Below the pieces are notes generated by a model. The model was given only the letters and a program-made list of their open reading frames with translations. It was not told the origin of the DNA and searched no databases. DNA of 64,000 nt from an uncultured Bacteroidota bacterium (lineage in GTDB: Bacteria; Bacteroidota; Bacteroidia; Flavobacteriales; Flavobacteriaceae), in assembly GCA_902560065.1 (NCBI GenBank), contig CACEKG010000002.1, forward strand, positions 1 through 64,000, read 5' to 3'. The position numbers were made by a program, and so were the translations under genes. How positions within the stretch are numbered: the stretch's first letter is position 1; every line of letters begins with the position of its first letter. This document shows positions 1-10,798 of this stretch, piece after piece.

Positions 1-744
1 CCTTTAAAAATAAAACTTTCTGAATCAAAAACAATAAATCCAATTTCAATTTTTGATTATGACCAAAATAAAAAATATAGATTTTTAATAAGTTCAGAAA
101 ATCAAATTTCTATTTATGATAAAAAAGCAAAAAAAGTAAAAGGATTTAAATTTGAAAAAACTTCAAGTAAAATTTTATTTCCACCTAAACACATAAGAAT
201 AAAGAACAAAGACTACATTGTATTTCAACTAAGTAATGGCATTTTAAAAATAATTGATAGAAGGGGAAAAGATAGAATTAAAGTAAAAGAAAAAATTGAT
301 TTTTCTAACAATGAAGTTTACTTATACAGAAATTCATTCACAACCACAGACAAAAATGGAAATCTTATTCAAGTAGATTTAAAAGGGAATGTATTTAAAA
401 CACCTCTAAAACTATCCAATGATCATAAAATTAACATGACTACAAAAACATTAGTAACACTTTCTGAAAACATTCTGACAATTAAAGGAGTTCCAGTAAT
501 TCTTCCATACGGAAATTATACTTCCCCTCAAATTTTTTATTTTAATGATACTTTATATATTTCAGTCACTAATATTGATAGCAGTAAAGTTTATTTATTT
601 TTTAGTTCTGGAAAATTAGTTAATGGTTTTCCTGTTTATGGAAACTCAAGTGTTGATATATCAAATATTGATAGTGATAAAAATCTTGAACTAATAGTTA
701 AATCTGAAAAAGATAGTTTTATTTTATATGAAATCCCTCAATAA
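1..744 (+). CDS. C-terminal part of a large unrecognised protein (5' end outside window)
   Basis: The reading frame is open from the first base to the stop at 742-744, so this is the C-terminal 247 residues of a longer protein that begins upstream. An internal ATG at 436 is not needed as a start. The visible part is rich in short beta-strand-like segments with recurring aromatic-Asp-x-Asn/Lys turns (FDYDQNK, DKNGN, NIDSDKN), which look like repeat blades of a beta-propeller or an integrin-type fold. I do not recognise the family. It converges on lipB, and the two stop codons overlap by a few bases. No membrane segment or motif for an enzyme is visible in the part present. Confidence 0.6.
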   Translation, partial: PLKIKLSESKTINPISIFDYDQNKKYRFLISSENQISIYDKKAKKVKGFKFEKTSSKILFPPKHIRIKNKDYIVFQLSNGILKIIDRRGKDRIKVKEKIDFSNNEVYLYRNSFTTTDKNGNLIQVDLKGNVFKTPLKLSNDHKINMTTKTLVTLSENILTIKGVPVILPYGNYTSPQIFYFNDTLYISVTNIDSSKVYLFFSSGKLVNGFPVYGNSSVDISNIDSDKNLELIVKSEKDSFILYEIPQ

Positions 745-1445
745 GTGAATTCTACTTCAAATTTTTTTGAAAAATAATATTGAATTTTATCTTTAATCAA
801 ATCTTTATCTAAAACTTTTCCTAACTCATTTTTCATTGAGGTAACTCCCTTATCCTTTATTCCACATGGTATAATATTTTTAAAATAATTTAAATCAGTG
901 TTTACATTAAGAGCAAATCCATGCATTGTAACCCATCTACTAGCCTTTACTCCAATAGCACATATCTTAAAAAAATTTGATTTCTTATTCTTTATCCATA
1001 CACCTGTTTCTCCATTTCTTGATTGACCTTTAATTCCGTAATCATTTAAAGTTTCTATTACAATTTCTTCTAAAAACCTGAGATATTTGTGGATGTCTGT
1101 AAAAAAATTATCTAAATCAAGAATTGGATAACAAACAATTTGTCCTGGTCCATGAAAAGTTATATCACCTCCTCTATTAGTTTTATAAAATTCTATATTT
1201 TTTTCGTTTAAAATATTTTTGTCTACCAATAAATTTTCAATCTTTCCACTATTACCAAGAGTGTAAACTGCAGGATGTTCAACAAAAATCATATAATTAT
1301 TAGTTAATGCTTTAATCTTAGTTTTTCTATTAGATACTTTTACTGAAATTATGGAATCAAATAGTTCATCTTGATATTTCCATGAGTTTAAAAAAGGACT
1401 AATACCCAAATCAATGATTTTTACTTTATTATTTTTATTTTTCAA
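738..1445 (-). CDS. lipB: Octanoyltransferase LipB
   Basis: LipB transfers the octanoyl group from octanoyl-ACP to lipoyl domains, the first step of protein lipoylation. The family signature RGGDITFHGPGQIV is present, followed by the catalytic lysine segment IGVKASRWVTMHGFALN and the catalytic cysteine in IPCGIKDKGVTSM. I place the start at the TTG at 1445, which puts about ten residues before the conserved IIDLG, as is usual in the family. An in-frame ATG at 1499 would add 18 residues unlike the family and would leave only 32 bp to the divergent lysS. The function is well supported by motifs; the start is a judgement. Confidence 0.9.
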   Translation of the reverse strand: MKNKNNKVKIIDLGISPFLNSWKYQDELFDSIISVKVSNRKTKIKALTNNYMIFVEHPAVYTLGNSGKIENLLVDKNILNEKNIEFYKTNRGGDITFHGPGQIVCYPILDLDNFFTDIHKYLRFLEEIVIETLNDYGIKGQSRNGETGVWIKNKKSNFFKICAIGVKASRWVTMHGFALNVNTDLNYFKNIIPCGIKDKGVTSMKNELGKVLDKDLIKDKIQYYFSKKFEVEFTY

Positions 1446-1506
1446 AATATAACAATCAACTTGTAAAGTTATGAAAATAGATAATCTATGATCTTTCAAT
1501 ACTATG

Positions 1507-1514
1507 TATCTTTG
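1507..1514 (+). promoter_or_regulatory. Candidate Bacteroidetes -7 box for lysS
   Basis: TATCTTTG matches the Bacteroidetes -7 consensus TAnnTTTG and lies 17 bp before the lysS ATG, between two divergent genes. No clear TTG -33 element is seen at the expected distance, so confidence is limited. Confidence 0.4.
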
Positions 1515-1531
1515 TAGAAATTTTTATAAAA

Positions 1532-3223
1532 ATGTCTAAATTCTCTGAGCAAGAAAAAATTAGAAGAGACAAATTAAACTCTCTTTTAAAAATGGGTATA
1601 AACCCTTATCCTCCAGAACTTTTTCCTGTAAATTTTTATTCAAATGATCTGCCAAAAAAATATAAAGAAGGTAAAAAAGTTATTGTTGCTGGACGATTGA
1701 TGTCAAGAAGAATTCAAGGCAAAGCAAGTTTTGCCGAATTATTAGATAGTAAAGGTAAAATTCAACTCTATTTCAATAGAGATGAAATTTGCGTTAATGA
1801 AGATAAAACTTTATACAATGAAGTTTATAAAAAATTATTGGATATTGGAGATATAATTGGATTGGAAGGAAATCTTTTTACAACACAAGTTGGTGAAATG
1901 ACTGTATTGGTAAAAACATTTAAAATTCTAAATAAATCTTTAAGACCATTACCTTTAACTAAAGTTGATTCTGAAGGAAATAAATATGACGAATTTACTG
2001 ATCCTGAACAAAGATATAGACAAAGATATGTTGATTTAATTGTCAATTCAAATGTAAAGGAGACATTTATTAAAAGAACTAAAATAACAAACTTTATTAG
2101 AGATTTTTTAAATGCTAGAGAATATCTTGAAGTTGAAACTCCAGTTTTACAACCAATTCCAGGAGGGGCCTCTGCAAGACCTTTTATGACTCATCATAAT
2201 GCATTAAACATACCCTTATATCTAAGAATTGCCAATGAATTATATCTTAAAAGACTTGTTGTTGGTGGGTTTGAGGGTGTATATGAATTTTCAAAAGATT
2301 TTAGAAACGAAGGAATGGATAAAAATCACAATCCTGAATTTACTATTCTAGAATTATATGTCGCATATAAAGATTACTTCTGGATGATGGAAATGACTGA
2401 AAAACTATTAGAAGATTTAGCTATTCATGTTAATAATTCAGATTCAGTTAAAGTAGGTGAAAATCTAATCAATTTTAAATCACCTTACCCAAGAATTCCA
2501 ATATTTGATTCAATAAAAACTCATACTGGAATTGATATCTCTAAAATGAATGAAAATGAGCTTCGGACAACAGCAAAAAAATTAAATGTTGAAATTGACG
2601 AAACAATGGGAGAAGGTAAAATTATTGATGCAATTTTTGGCGAAAAATGTGAACATCATTATATAAACCCAACTTTCATAATTGATTATCCAAAATCAAT
2701 GAGCCCCTTAACTAAGGAACATAGGTCTAATCCTAATTTAACGGAAAGGTTTGAATTAATGATAAATGGTCAGGAGCTTGCCAATGCTTATTCAGAATTA
2801 AATAATCCGATCGATCAAAAAGAAAGGTTTGAAGAACAACTAAAACTAAGTAAGAAAGGGGATAATGAGGCTATGTTTATTGATCAAGATTTTTTAAAAG
2901 CACTAGAATATGGAATGCCCCCTACTTCAGGAATTGGTATAGGAATAGATCGCTTAGTTATGATACTTACAAATAATCGTTCAATACAAGAAGTTTTATT
3001 TTTCCCTCAAATGAAACCTGAAAATATCAAAATTGGACTAAATGAAAATGAAAAACATATTATAAACAATCTAAAAGAAAAAGGTGAACTTGAACTTAAT
3101 ATCTTGAAAAAAAATTCGGGCTTATCAAATAATCAATGGGATAAGTGTATAAAAAATTTAAAAAAGAAAGAAATTATAAATATTTTAAAACAAAGCAACA
3201 AGCTATTTGTTAAGTTAATTTAA
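1532..3223 (+). CDS. lysS: Lysine--tRNA ligase (class II)
   Basis: LysRS charges tRNA-Lys with lysine in the cytoplasm. The order is an N-terminal OB-fold anticodon-binding domain (about residues 50-150) and then the class II catalytic core: motif 2 in [20 protein letters not shown] and motif 3 in [15 protein letters not shown]. After FFPQMKPE, where many LysRS proteins end, about 60 further residues form a charged helical extension that resembles a winged helix. I know this extension from flavobacterial LysRS. The start follows directly after a TAnnTTTG promoter box. The stop overlaps that of the convergent hemL. Confidence 0.97.
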   Translation: MSKFSEQEKIRRDKLNSLLKMGINPYPPELFPVNFYSNDLPKKYKEGKKVIVAGRLMSRRIQGKASFAELLDSKGKIQLYFNRDEICVNEDKTLYNEVYKKLLDIGDIIGLEGNLFTTQVGEMTVLVKTFKILNKSLRPLPLTKVDSEGNKYDEFTDPEQRYRQRYVDLIVNSNVKETFIKRTKITNFIRDFLNAREYLEVETPVLQPIPGGASARPFMTHHNALNIPLYLRIANELYLKRLVVGGFEGVYEFSKDFRNEGMDKNHNPEFTILELYVAYKDYFWMMEMTEKLLEDLAIHVNNSDSVKVGENLINFKSPYPRIPIFDSIKTHTGIDISKMNENELRTTAKKLNVEIDETMGEGKIIDAIFGEKCEHHYINPTFIIDYPKSMSPLTKEHRSNPNLTERFELMINGQELANAYSELNNPIDQKERFEEQLKLSKKGDNEAMFIDQDFLKALEYGMPPTSGIGIGIDRLVMILTNNRSIQEVLFFPQMKPENIKIGLNENEKHIINNLKEKGELELNILKKNSGLSNNQWDKCIKNLKKKEIINILKQSNKLFVKLI

Positions 3224-4506
3224 AAGTCTAAACTAACTAAGTTATAAGCTTCAGAAGTTAAATCAATATCCTTATCTGAAATAGCGTCATTTAAAAAATA
3301 ACTTTCATAAGCACTTGGCGGTAAATAAATATTTTGATCTAACATTCCATGAAAATATTTTTTATAATAAATATTATCACCTTTTTTTGAAGTTTCAAAG
3401 TTTACAACGGGATAATCTGTAAAATGAATTGAAATCATAGATCCAATTCTATTAATTTGATGGTTAATTTTATTTTTAATTGAAATATATCTTAATTGTT
3501 CTTCAAGTTTTTTTGTCTTTTTTTCTAATCTACTATAAATTTCAGGATCTTCATCTAATATTTTTAGAGTATTATATCCGGCAACCATAGCTAAAGGATT
3601 TCCACTTAGAGTTCCAGCTTGATAAACTTCTCCTTTCGGAGCTAAAAATGACATTATTTCTAAATTTGATGCAAATGCTCCAACAGGCAATCCTCCTCCC
3701 AGAACTTTCCCAAAAGTAACTATATCGGCTTTTATCCCATATAATTCTTGTGCTCCTCCTTTTGATAATCTAAATCCAGTCATTACCTCATCAAAAACTA
3801 GTAATGCTTTATGATCATCACAAAGAGATCTTAAGCCTTTTAAAAAATCTTTTTTAGGAGGAATACATCCCATATTCCCTGCAACAGGTTCAATAATCAA
3901 AGCAGCAATTTTATTTTTATTTTTATCAAATATTTTAGAAACATTATCCAAGTTATTAAACTCAGCAATTAGCGTGTCTTTTGCCGATCCCTGAGTAACT
4001 CCTGGACTACTAGGATTTCCAAACGTTGCACCTCCACTACCAGCTTGAATTAAAAAAGAGTCTGAATGACCATGATAACAACCAGAAAATTTAATAATTT
4101 TTTCTTTTCCAGTAAATCCTCTTGCTAATCTTATTGCGCTCATACATGCTTCAGTTCCTGAATTTACAAATCTAATTTGATCTATATTTGGAACCATTTT
4201 AATAGCAAGTTTTGCAATCTTTGTTTCTAATTCAGTTGGCGTTCCAAAAGAGGTTCCATTCTTTGTTGTTTTAATTATTGATTCTGTTACTTTCGGATGA
4301 GCATGTCCAAGAATCATTGGACCCCAACTAGAAATATAATCTATATATTTATTATTATCCTCATCAAATAAATATGCTCCTTTTGCCTTTTTTATAAAAA
4401 TAGGATTTCCTCCAACAGCTTTAAAAGCTCTTACCGGAGAATTTACACCACCAGGAATAACTTCTTTTGCTTCTTTAAACAATCTACTACTTCTTTGATA
4501 TCTCAT
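3220..4506 (-). CDS. hemL: Glutamate-1-semialdehyde 2,1-aminomutase
   Basis: HemL converts glutamate-1-semialdehyde to 5-aminolevulinate in the C5 pathway of tetrapyrrole synthesis, using PMP/PLP. The N-terminal [12 protein letters not shown] block is diagnostic of the family. The PLP-binding lysine is in [15 protein letters not shown], and the cofactor-binding aspartate is in [12 protein letters not shown]. At 428 residues it has the usual length. It is followed 5 bp upstream on the same strand by a glucosaminidase gene, so the two are probably cotranscribed, with no obvious functional link. Confidence 0.97.
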   Translation of the reverse strand: MRYQRSSRLFKEAKEVIPGGVNSPVRAFKAVGGNPIFIKKAKGAYLFDEDNNKYIDYISSWGPMILGHAHPKVTESIIKTTKNGTSFGTPTELETKIAKLAIKMVPNIDQIRFVNSGTEACMSAIRLARGFTGKEKIIKFSGCYHGHSDSFLIQAGSGGATFGNPSSPGVTQGSAKDTLIAEFNNLDNVSKIFDKNKNKIAALIIEPVAGNMGCIPPKKDFLKGLRSLCDDHKALLVFDEVMTGFRLSKGGAQELYGIKADIVTFGKVLGGGLPVGAFASNLEIMSFLAPKGEVYQAGTLSGNPLAMVAGYNTLKILDEDPEIYSRLEKKTKKLEEQLRYISIKNKINHQINRIGSMISIHFTDYPVVNFETSKKGDNIYYKKYFHGMLDQNIYLPPSAYESYFLNDAISDKDIDLTSEAYNLVSLDF

Positions 4507-4511
4507 AAAAA

Positions 4512-5312
4512 TTACTGAATCTTTAAAATTTGCCCTAAACTAATATTTGTTCCTTTGATATTATTGTTTTTAATAATTTCTTCAATTGAAATGTTATATT
4601 TTTTTGAAATAGAATAAAGAGTATCTCCTTTAACTACAGTATGAAAAATTTCATTTTTAAAATTCTTTTTTTTTGATTTACCTTTATCAAAACGGTCTAA
4701 CCTATACCTTTCTATTAAACTAATTAATTTCTTTGGATATTTAGGATCCGTTGCATAACCAGCTTTTTTTAGTCCTTTTGCCCAAGATTTATAATTTGTT
4801 CTTTTTAAATCAAACAAAAAATCGTATCTAGATCTTGTACTTAAAAAAATCGAATGATCTCTATAAGATAATTCTGGACTTTTATATACACGGAAACATT
4901 CACTTTTTTTATCATCATCATGATACATTTTTTTTCCATTCCATTTCTTATGACACTTTATTCCAAAATGATTATTTCCAATAACAGCTAATCTACCTTC
5001 CCCAATTCCAGATTCTAAAATACCTTGAGCTAAAGTAATGCTTGCTGGAATTCTATATTTTTTCATCTCAACTTGCGCTATTTTAGAATATTTTTTTATG
5101 TAGTTCTTGATTTTTTGATCATTAGTTAAATATCTATTATTAATTTTTACAGATTTTTTTTTTAAATTTTCATTATTATTTTTTAAATCAGCGACTCTTA
5201 TATTTTGACTGGATATCCTTTTTCTTTCACCTATCTTTTTAGATGATCCACAAGAAAAAAATATAACTGAAAATACTAAAATTGAAAAGTTTAAAAAATT
5301 ATAGTTTCGCAT
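4512..5312 (-). CDS. Glucosaminidase-type peptidoglycan hydrolase lipoprotein with LysM
   Basis: A predicted cell-wall hydrolase that cuts next to N-acetylglucosamine in peptidoglycan. Residues 1-22 form a lipoprotein signal ending in the lipobox FFSCGSS. Residues about 75-200 form a GH73-type glucosaminidase domain, with the likely catalytic glutamate in [12 protein letters not shown] and the conserved NNHFGIKCH segment. The last 45 residues are one LysM peptidoglycan-binding domain ([23 protein letters not shown]). The start overlaps the end of the upstream PLP-enzyme gene by 22 bp, which suggests translational coupling. The substrate is inferred from the family only. Confidence 0.87.
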   Translation of the reverse strand: MRNYNFLNFSILVFSVIFFSCGSSKKIGERKRISSQNIRVADLKNNNENLKKKSVKINNRYLTNDQKIKNYIKKYSKIAQVEMKKYRIPASITLAQGILESGIGEGRLAVIGNNHFGIKCHKKWNGKKMYHDDDKKSECFRVYKSPELSYRDHSIFLSTRSRYDFLFDLKRTNYKSWAKGLKKAGYATDPKYPKKLISLIERYRLDRFDKGKSKKKNFKNEIFHTVVKGDTLYSISKKYNISIEEIIKNNNIKGTNISLGQILKIQ

Positions 5313-6220
5313 CCTCTTTCTTCTAATTTTAAATTCATGCCTTCAACTCCTTGTAAACCACCAGAATTTATAACTAATATATTTTTTCCCCACCTCCATT
5401 TATTTTTTTTAATCATATCAAAAATACCAAAAACCATTTTTGAATTATAAATAGGATCTAATGGAATTTTATATTCTTTATAAAAGTCATTTATAAAATT
5501 AATTAATTCTTCATTAACCCTAGCATAACCTTTAAATATATAATCATCAATAAGCTTCCAATTTACTCTTGATGTATTTTTTGATATTTCTTTTTTCATT
5601 TTTTTATGCTTCAATGATAAAAACCCTAAAACAAATTGATTTGAATTTGAACTTTCTATAACCCCAGAGATGGTGGATCCAGTTCCAACTGAAACACACA
5701 GAGTGTCAAAATCTTTATCAGACGCAGTTAAAATTTCCTTACATCCTTTAATTGCTTCTTTACATTTACCTCCTTCTCCAATAATTTTTAATTTAGAGTT
5801 GGAATTTATTATTTTTTTTGATGTAATTCCTTTTTGATATAATCGATATTCTTCTCTTGAAACAAAATATAAATCCATATTATTTTTTTTACAAAATGAT
5901 AATGAAGGGTTAAATAAATATTTCTTTTCCCATTCTTTTCCTCTAATAATTCCTATAGTTTTTAAGTCATATAAATTTCCAGCTTTTGCTAATGCAACTA
6001 AATGATTTGAATAGGCCCCTCCGAATGATAATAATTTATTAATTCTGTTTTTATTTAGATTTAAAAAAATATATTTAAGTTTTCTATATTTATTGCCAGA
6101 AACCCATTTATCAATTTCATCTTCCCTTTTTATAGTGATCTTATGACCATTTATATGAATTGGTATTTCATTCCTACTTATTATTTTTCTTTTAAAAAAA
6201 TTTTTACCAATGTTAGGCAT
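5291..6220 (-). CDS. PLP-dependent enzyme of the ACC deaminase / D-cysteine desulfhydrase family
   Basis: A fold-type II PLP enzyme of 309 residues. The PLP lysine is in SGNKYRKLKYIF, followed by the family block LLSFGGAYSNHLVALA and a glycine-rich phosphate-binding loop SVGTGSTISGV. These match the 1-aminocyclopropane-1-carboxylate deaminase / D-cysteine desulfhydrase group, which is common in Flavobacteriia. The real substrate cannot be told from the sequence. It lies at the head of the minus-strand run with the glucosaminidase and hemL, divergent from a DUF4136-like gene. Confidence 0.85.
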   Translation of the reverse strand: MPNIGKNFFKRKIISRNEIPIHINGHKITIKREDEIDKWVSGNKYRKLKYIFLNLNKNRINKLLSFGGAYSNHLVALAKAGNLYDLKTIGIIRGKEWEKKYLFNPSLSFCKKNNMDLYFVSREEYRLYQKGITSKKIINSNSKLKIIGEGGKCKEAIKGCKEILTASDKDFDTLCVSVGTGSTISGVIESSNSNQFVLGFLSLKHKKMKKEISKNTSRVNWKLIDDYIFKGYARVNEELINFINDFYKEYKIPLDPIYNSKMVFGIFDMIKKNKWRWGKNILVINSGGLQGVEGMNLKLEERGCETIIF

Positions 6221-6262
6221 AGTTTTTGTACTTTAATAAAAATAACCGTAAAACTATTATAA

Positions 6263-6778
6263 ATGAAGCATTTTTCTCTGTTTTTATTTTTATTCCTTTT
6301 TTCATGTTCTTCTGTATATGTAATTAGTGATCATGATGCAAGTATAGATTTTAAATCATATAAAACATTTGCTTATTTAAAATCTGGTATAGATAAAGCT
6401 GAAATTTCAGATTTAGATAAAAGAAGAATTTTAAAATCAATTGATTTAGAGCTCGAATCTAAAGGCTTAAATAAGTCAAAAAATCCCGATCTTTTAATAA
6501 CCTTTTCAACTAATGCAAAAGAAAAAATATATATAAACACTGATTATTTATATTCAAATTGGCACTATAATCCATACTTTTTTGGCCCTATGAGATCCTT
6601 TCCCATTAATCAAATTGAAGGAACTTTATATATTAATTTAATTGATTCTAAAACAAAAAAACTTATCTGGCAAGGTAAAGGAAAAGGTGGCTTAAGTGAT
6701 TACATTAAAAACAGAGATGAAAAAATTGGTGATTTTGTTTCAGAAATATTAAACAACTTTCCTCCAGCTCAAGGATAA
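6263..6778 (+). CDS. DUF4136-like lipoprotein
   Basis: A 171-residue predicted outer-membrane or periplasmic lipoprotein. Residues 1-17 form a short signal peptide with the lipobox LFSCSS. The rest matches the pattern of DUF4136: D(F)KSYKTFAYL near the start, a middle segment in which a set of residues up to LLITF defines a conserved strand, and an IDSKTKKLIWQGKGKG segment near the end. The family's role is unknown; it is widespread in Bacteroidetes. It converges on alaS with 1 bp between the stops. Confidence 0.75.
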   Translation: MKHFSLFLFLFLFSCSSVYVISDHDASIDFKSYKTFAYLKSGIDKAEISDLDKRRILKSIDLELESKGLNKSKNPDLLITFSTNAKEKIYINTDYLYSNWHYNPYFFGPMRSFPINQIEGTLYINLIDSKTKKLIWQGKGKGGLSDYIKNRDEKIGDFVSEILNNFPPAQG

Positions 6779-6779
6779 A

Positions 6780-9398
6780 TTATAGTTTACTAAAAATTAA
6801 TTCTGCCTCAGCTAATGCTTTTTTTATCCCATTAGGATTTTTTCCTCCCGAAGTGGCAAAAAAGTTTTGCCCACCACCAGATCCACCTATATGTTTTCCT
6901 AAAACTTTAACAATTTCAATAGCACTAAAATCTTTTTTATCTACTAATTCTTTAGAGATGTAGCAACAAATTATCGGTTTACCTCCTTTATTAGAAGCTA
7001 GTACTAAGAATAAATTATCTTTCTTTTTTCCAATAATAAAAGTAAGATCTTTTATACTTCTAGAATCTAAATCAACTTCTTTTGCAATAAATAATATTTT
7101 ATTTTTTTCTATTAAAGATTTATTAATTTCTTGCTCTAAATTTTTTAAATTTATTTTACTTAATTCAAATAATTCTTTTTTCAAACTATTATTCTCTTCT
7201 TTAATTTTATCAATAGTCTTAATAATATCTTGAGGGTTATTAAATTTATTCTCTAGTTGTTCAATGATGTCATTTCTTTTCTCAAAATGATCTTTTACAG
7301 CATCTCCTGTAATAGCCTCTATTCTCCTTATTCCAGATGCAATAGAAGTTTCAGAAATAATTTTAAAATGCCAAATATCATGAGTGTTGTTAACATGAGT
7401 TCCTCCACAAAGCTCATATGATTGTCCAAATTTTATTGTTCTTACAACATCACCATATTTTTCACCAAATAATCCAATTGCTCCTTTCTTAATTGCTTCT
7501 TTATATGGTTCATTTCTATTTTCTTTCAATGGAATATGTTCCATTATTCTAGAATTAACAAATTGCTCAATTTCATTAATTTCCTCCGTTTTCAACTTTA
7601 AAAAGTGAGAAAAATCAAATCTAAAAATTCCTGAGTGAACCATTGATCCTTTTTGCTCAACATGATCTCCAAGTATTGATCTCAAAGCTTGATGTAAAAG
7701 ATGAGTTGCAGTATGATTAGAAGATGTTCTTAAACGTTGTTTAGAATCTACAACTGCCTTAAATACTTCACTTAAATTAGAAGGCAAATTTTTTGTGTAA
7801 TGAAGAATTACATTATTTTCTTTCTTTGTGTCAATAATATAAAAAACATCTCCATTAGATGACTGAAGATAACCCTTATCACCAACTTGACCACCTCCTT
7901 CAGGATAAAAAGGTGTAAGATTAAAAACTAATTGATAAAAATTTCCATCTTTAGCTGATTTAATTTTTCTATATCTAGTAATTTTTACATCTGTTGACAA
8001 ATAATCATATCCTACAAACTCTTCAACAAAATCAGATTCTAAGACGACCCAATCTTCTGAATTTAGTAATGATGCTGATCTGGACCTTTTCTTTTGAATA
8101 TTCATTTCTTTATCAAATTCATCTTTGTCTATTGAATATCCCTTTTCACCTGCTATAAGTGCTGTCAAATCAATTGGAAAACCATAAGTGTCATATAATT
8201 TAAAACATTTAGAACCACTAATAATCTTTGTCTTTGAGCTAGTTATAATATTATCTAAAAGAGTTAAACCCTGATCAAGTGTCTTTAAAAAAGACTTTTC
8301 TTCTTCTCTTATAACATTTAATGCAAGATTACTCTCCTTCGTTAATTCAGGAAAAACTGATTTAAGTTGATTCTCTATAGCAGAAGCTAATTTAAATATA
8401 AAAGGTTCTTTTTGATTCAAAAATGTAAAACCATATCTTATGGCTCTTCTTAAAATTCTTCTAATCACATATCCTGCACCATTGTTACTTGGAAGTTGAC
8501 CGTCAGCTATTGCAAAATAAACAGCTCTTATATGATCGGCGATAACTCTTATTGCTCTATCAACATCTTCTTTTTTACCATAATTAAAATTAGTCAAAAG
8601 TTCAATTTCTCTAATAATTGGGGTGAAAACATCTGAATCATAATTTGATTTTTTATTCTGAAGTACCATACAAAGTCTTTCAAAACCTAAGCCGGTGTCA
8701 ACATGTTTTTCAGGCAACTTTTCTAAACTTCCGTTAGCTTTTCTATTAAACTCAATAAATACAAGATTCCATAATTCTATTACCTCAGGGTTATCCTTAT
8801 TTACAAGAGAGGATCCCGGCACTTTTTTCTTGTCTTTATTTGATCTTAAATCAATATGAATTTCTGAACAAGGTCCACATGGACCTTGATCCCCCATTTC
8901 CCAAAAATTATCTTTTTTATTTCCCAATAAAATTTTTTCTTTAGGAACTATTTTACTCCAAAAATTATATGCTTCAATATCTTTTTTTAAACCATCTTCT
9001 TTTGACCCTTCAAAAATTGTTACATATAAACTTTCAATAGGAATTTTAAAATTTACTGTCAATAATTCCCATGCCCAATTAATTGCCTCTTCTTTAAAGT
9101 AGTTACCAAAACTCCAATTTCCAAGCATTTCAAAAAAAGTATGATGATATGTATCAATTCCTACTTCTTCTAAATCATTATGTTTTCCTGAAACCCTTAG
9201 ACATTTTTGAGTATTACAAATTCTTTTATTTTTTGGTATTGAATTACCCAAAAAATATTCCTTAAATTGATTCATCCCTGCATTTGTAAACATTAAAGTG
9301 GGATCGTTTTTTATAACCATCGGAGCTGACTTTACAATTTCATGTTTTTTATCAGCAAAAAAATTTAAAAACTCTTTTCTAATTTCTGATGATTTCAT
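6780..9398 (-). CDS. alaS: Alanine--tRNA ligase
   Basis: AlaRS charges tRNA-Ala and edits mischarged Ser and Gly. All parts are seen: the class II catalytic domain beginning with the typical [17 protein letters not shown], motif 2 region [15 protein letters not shown], the tRNA-recognition domain, the editing domain with zinc ligands in [13 protein letters not shown] and ELCGGTHV, and the C-terminal oligomerisation domain with [15 protein letters not shown]. The 872-residue length is normal. It is divergent from the M23 peptidase gene. Confidence 0.98.
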   Translation of the reverse strand: MKSSEIRKEFLNFFADKKHEIVKSAPMVIKNDPTLMFTNAGMNQFKEYFLGNSIPKNKRICNTQKCLRVSGKHNDLEEVGIDTYHHTFFEMLGNWSFGNYFKEEAINWAWELLTVNFKIPIESLYVTIFEGSKEDGLKKDIEAYNFWSKIVPKEKILLGNKKDNFWEMGDQGPCGPCSEIHIDLRSNKDKKKVPGSSLVNKDNPEVIELWNLVFIEFNRKANGSLEKLPEKHVDTGLGFERLCMVLQNKKSNYDSDVFTPIIREIELLTNFNYGKKEDVDRAIRVIADHIRAVYFAIADGQLPSNNGAGYVIRRILRRAIRYGFTFLNQKEPFIFKLASAIENQLKSVFPELTKESNLALNVIREEEKSFLKTLDQGLTLLDNIITSSKTKIISGSKCFKLYDTYGFPIDLTALIAGEKGYSIDKDEFDKEMNIQKKRSRSASLLNSEDWVVLESDFVEEFVGYDYLSTDVKITRYRKIKSAKDGNFYQLVFNLTPFYPEGGGQVGDKGYLQSSNGDVFYIIDTKKENNVILHYTKNLPSNLSEVFKAVVDSKQRLRTSSNHTATHLLHQALRSILGDHVEQKGSMVHSGIFRFDFSHFLKLKTEEINEIEQFVNSRIMEHIPLKENRNEPYKEAIKKGAIGLFGEKYGDVVRTIKFGQSYELCGGTHVNNTHDIWHFKIISETSIASGIRRIEAITGDAVKDHFEKRNDIIEQLENKFNNPQDIIKTIDKIKEENNSLKKELFELSKINLKNLEQEINKSLIEKNKILFIAKEVDLDSRSIKDLTFIIGKKKDNLFLVLASNKGGKPIICCYISKELVDKKDFSAIEIVKVLGKHIGGSGGGQNFFATSGGKNPNGIKKALAEAELIFSKL

Positions 9399-9441
9399 AA
9401 AACAAAAATAATTTTAAATAATTAAATAATTGATTAAAATA

Positions 9442-9469
9442 TTGTTATATATCAATATTACTATATTTG
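9442..9469 (+). promoter_or_regulatory. Promoter of the M23 peptidase gene
   Basis: TTG at 9442-9444 and TATATTTG at 9462-9469, separated by 17 nt, match the Bacteroidetes TTG-N17-23-TAnnTTTG consensus closely. The -7 box is 22 bp before the ATG at 9492 in a short divergent intergenic region. Confidence 0.6.
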
Positions 9470-9491
9470 TTATATAATTTTAAACTACTAA

Positions 9492-10469
9492 ATGTCTAGA
9501 ATTAAATATTATTACGATCCTGAATCTTTATCTTACAAGGAAATCAAAGTAACTAATAGGTTAAGAATATCAAACTTTATGTTATTTATTTTTTCTTCCT
9601 TCTTATTTGGCGTCGTTTCTCTTTTAATTATACTTAATACAGATATTATTGATACTCCAACCGAAATTAATCAAAATAGAGAACTTACTAATTATAAAAT
9701 TCAATTCGATATTTTAAACAAAAAATTAAATCAAGTAGAGAATGTTCTTTCAAATCTAGAAGAAAGAGATAATAATTTATATCGTTTATATTTTGAGGCT
9801 AGTCCTATTCCAAAAGAACAAAGAATTGCAGGTTTTGGAGGTGTTAATAGATATAAAGATTTAGAGGGTTTTGATAATTCAAGCCTAATTATAAATGCAT
9901 CTAAAAGATTAGATATTTTAATGAAACAAACTGTAGTGCAATCAAAATCTTTAGATGAAATTGAATCATTAGCCGTTAATAAAAAAGAGCTTCTAGCATC
10001 AATACCTTCAATCCAACCAATTAAAAACAAAGATCTTAAAAGAATGGCTTCTGGTTTTGGTTACAGGACTGATCCTTTTACAAAAAAAAGAAGAATGCAT
10101 TGGGGAATGGATTTTTCAGCAAAAAGAGGAACACCAATATTTGCATCAGGCAACGGAATAATTAAACGTGCTGATAATAGGTCCGCTGGTTTTGGAAAAC
10201 ATATTAGAATTGATCATGGTTTTGGATATACAAGTCTTTACGCTCATCTACAAAAATATAATGTTAGAAGAGGTCAAAAAGTAAAAAGAGGAGATCTAAT
10301 TGGGTATGTTGGTAACTCTGGAAGATCAGTAGCCCCTCACCTTCATTATGAAATATTTAAAGACGGTAAAAGAATAAATCCAATTAACTTTTACTATGGA
10401 AATCTTTCTCCAGAAGAATACGATATTCTTCTTAATCAGGCAAGTCAGGAAAACCAATCCATGGACTAA
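9492..10469 (+). CDS. M23 (LytM-type) metallopeptidase, membrane anchored
   Basis: A predicted peptidoglycan endopeptidase or divisome activator of 325 residues. One transmembrane helix lies at about residues 30-50, followed by a coiled coil (about 60-100). The C-terminal M23 domain carries the zinc ligands in MHWGMDFSAKRGTPIFA (HxxxD) and in APHLHYEIF (HxH), so it should be catalytically competent. This gene, with a MerR regulator 2 bp downstream, is a typical flavobacterial pair. The promoter upstream is a good TAnnTTTG match. Confidence 0.92.
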   Translation: MSRIKYYYDPESLSYKEIKVTNRLRISNFMLFIFSSFLFGVVSLLIILNTDIIDTPTEINQNRELTNYKIQFDILNKKLNQVENVLSNLEERDNNLYRLYFEASPIPKEQRIAGFGGVNRYKDLEGFDNSSLIINASKRLDILMKQTVVQSKSLDEIESLAVNKKELLASIPSIQPIKNKDLKRMASGFGYRTDPFTKKRRMHWGMDFSAKRGTPIFASGNGIIKRADNRSAGFGKHIRIDHGFGYTSLYAHLQKYNVRRGQKVKRGDLIGYVGNSGRSVAPHLHYEIFKDGKRINPINFYYGNLSPEEYDILLNQASQENQSMD

Positions 10470-10471
10470 CA

Positions 10472-10798
10472 ATGAATATAAATCTTCCTGAAAAACGATA
10501 CTATTCTATTGGTGAAGTTTCAAAGGCGTTTAATGTGAATCCATCTTTACTTCGTTTTTGGGAAAAAGAATTTGATGAAATTAAACCCAAAAAAAAAGAA
10601 AGTGGCACTAGAAAATATACACCTGAAAACATTAAAATTTTAAAATTAATTTATCATTTAGTCAAAGAAAAAGGACTCACAATTTCTGGAGCTAAGAAAC
10701 AACTAAAGGTTAAGGATTCTGAAGATGTTAAAATATCATTATTATCTAAATTAGAAAGCATAAAAGTTGATTTAACTTTTCTGAAATCAAAACTTTAA
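10472..10798 (+). CDS. MerR-family transcriptional regulator
   Basis: A 108-residue DNA-binding protein with an N-terminal winged helix of the MerR type (YYSIGEVSKAFNVNPSLLRF, then the wing residues up to RKYTPENIKIL). After it come about 35 residues that can form the antiparallel dimerisation helix. There is no effector-binding domain, so the signal is unknown. The start is 2 bp after the stop of the M23 gene, so the two are cotranscribed. The stop directly abuts the stop of convergent der. Confidence 0.9.
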   Translation: MNINLPEKRYYSIGEVSKAFNVNPSLLRFWEKEFDEIKPKKKESGTRKYTPENIKILKLIYHLVKEKGLTISGAKKQLKVKDSEDVKISLLSKLESIKVDLTFLKSKL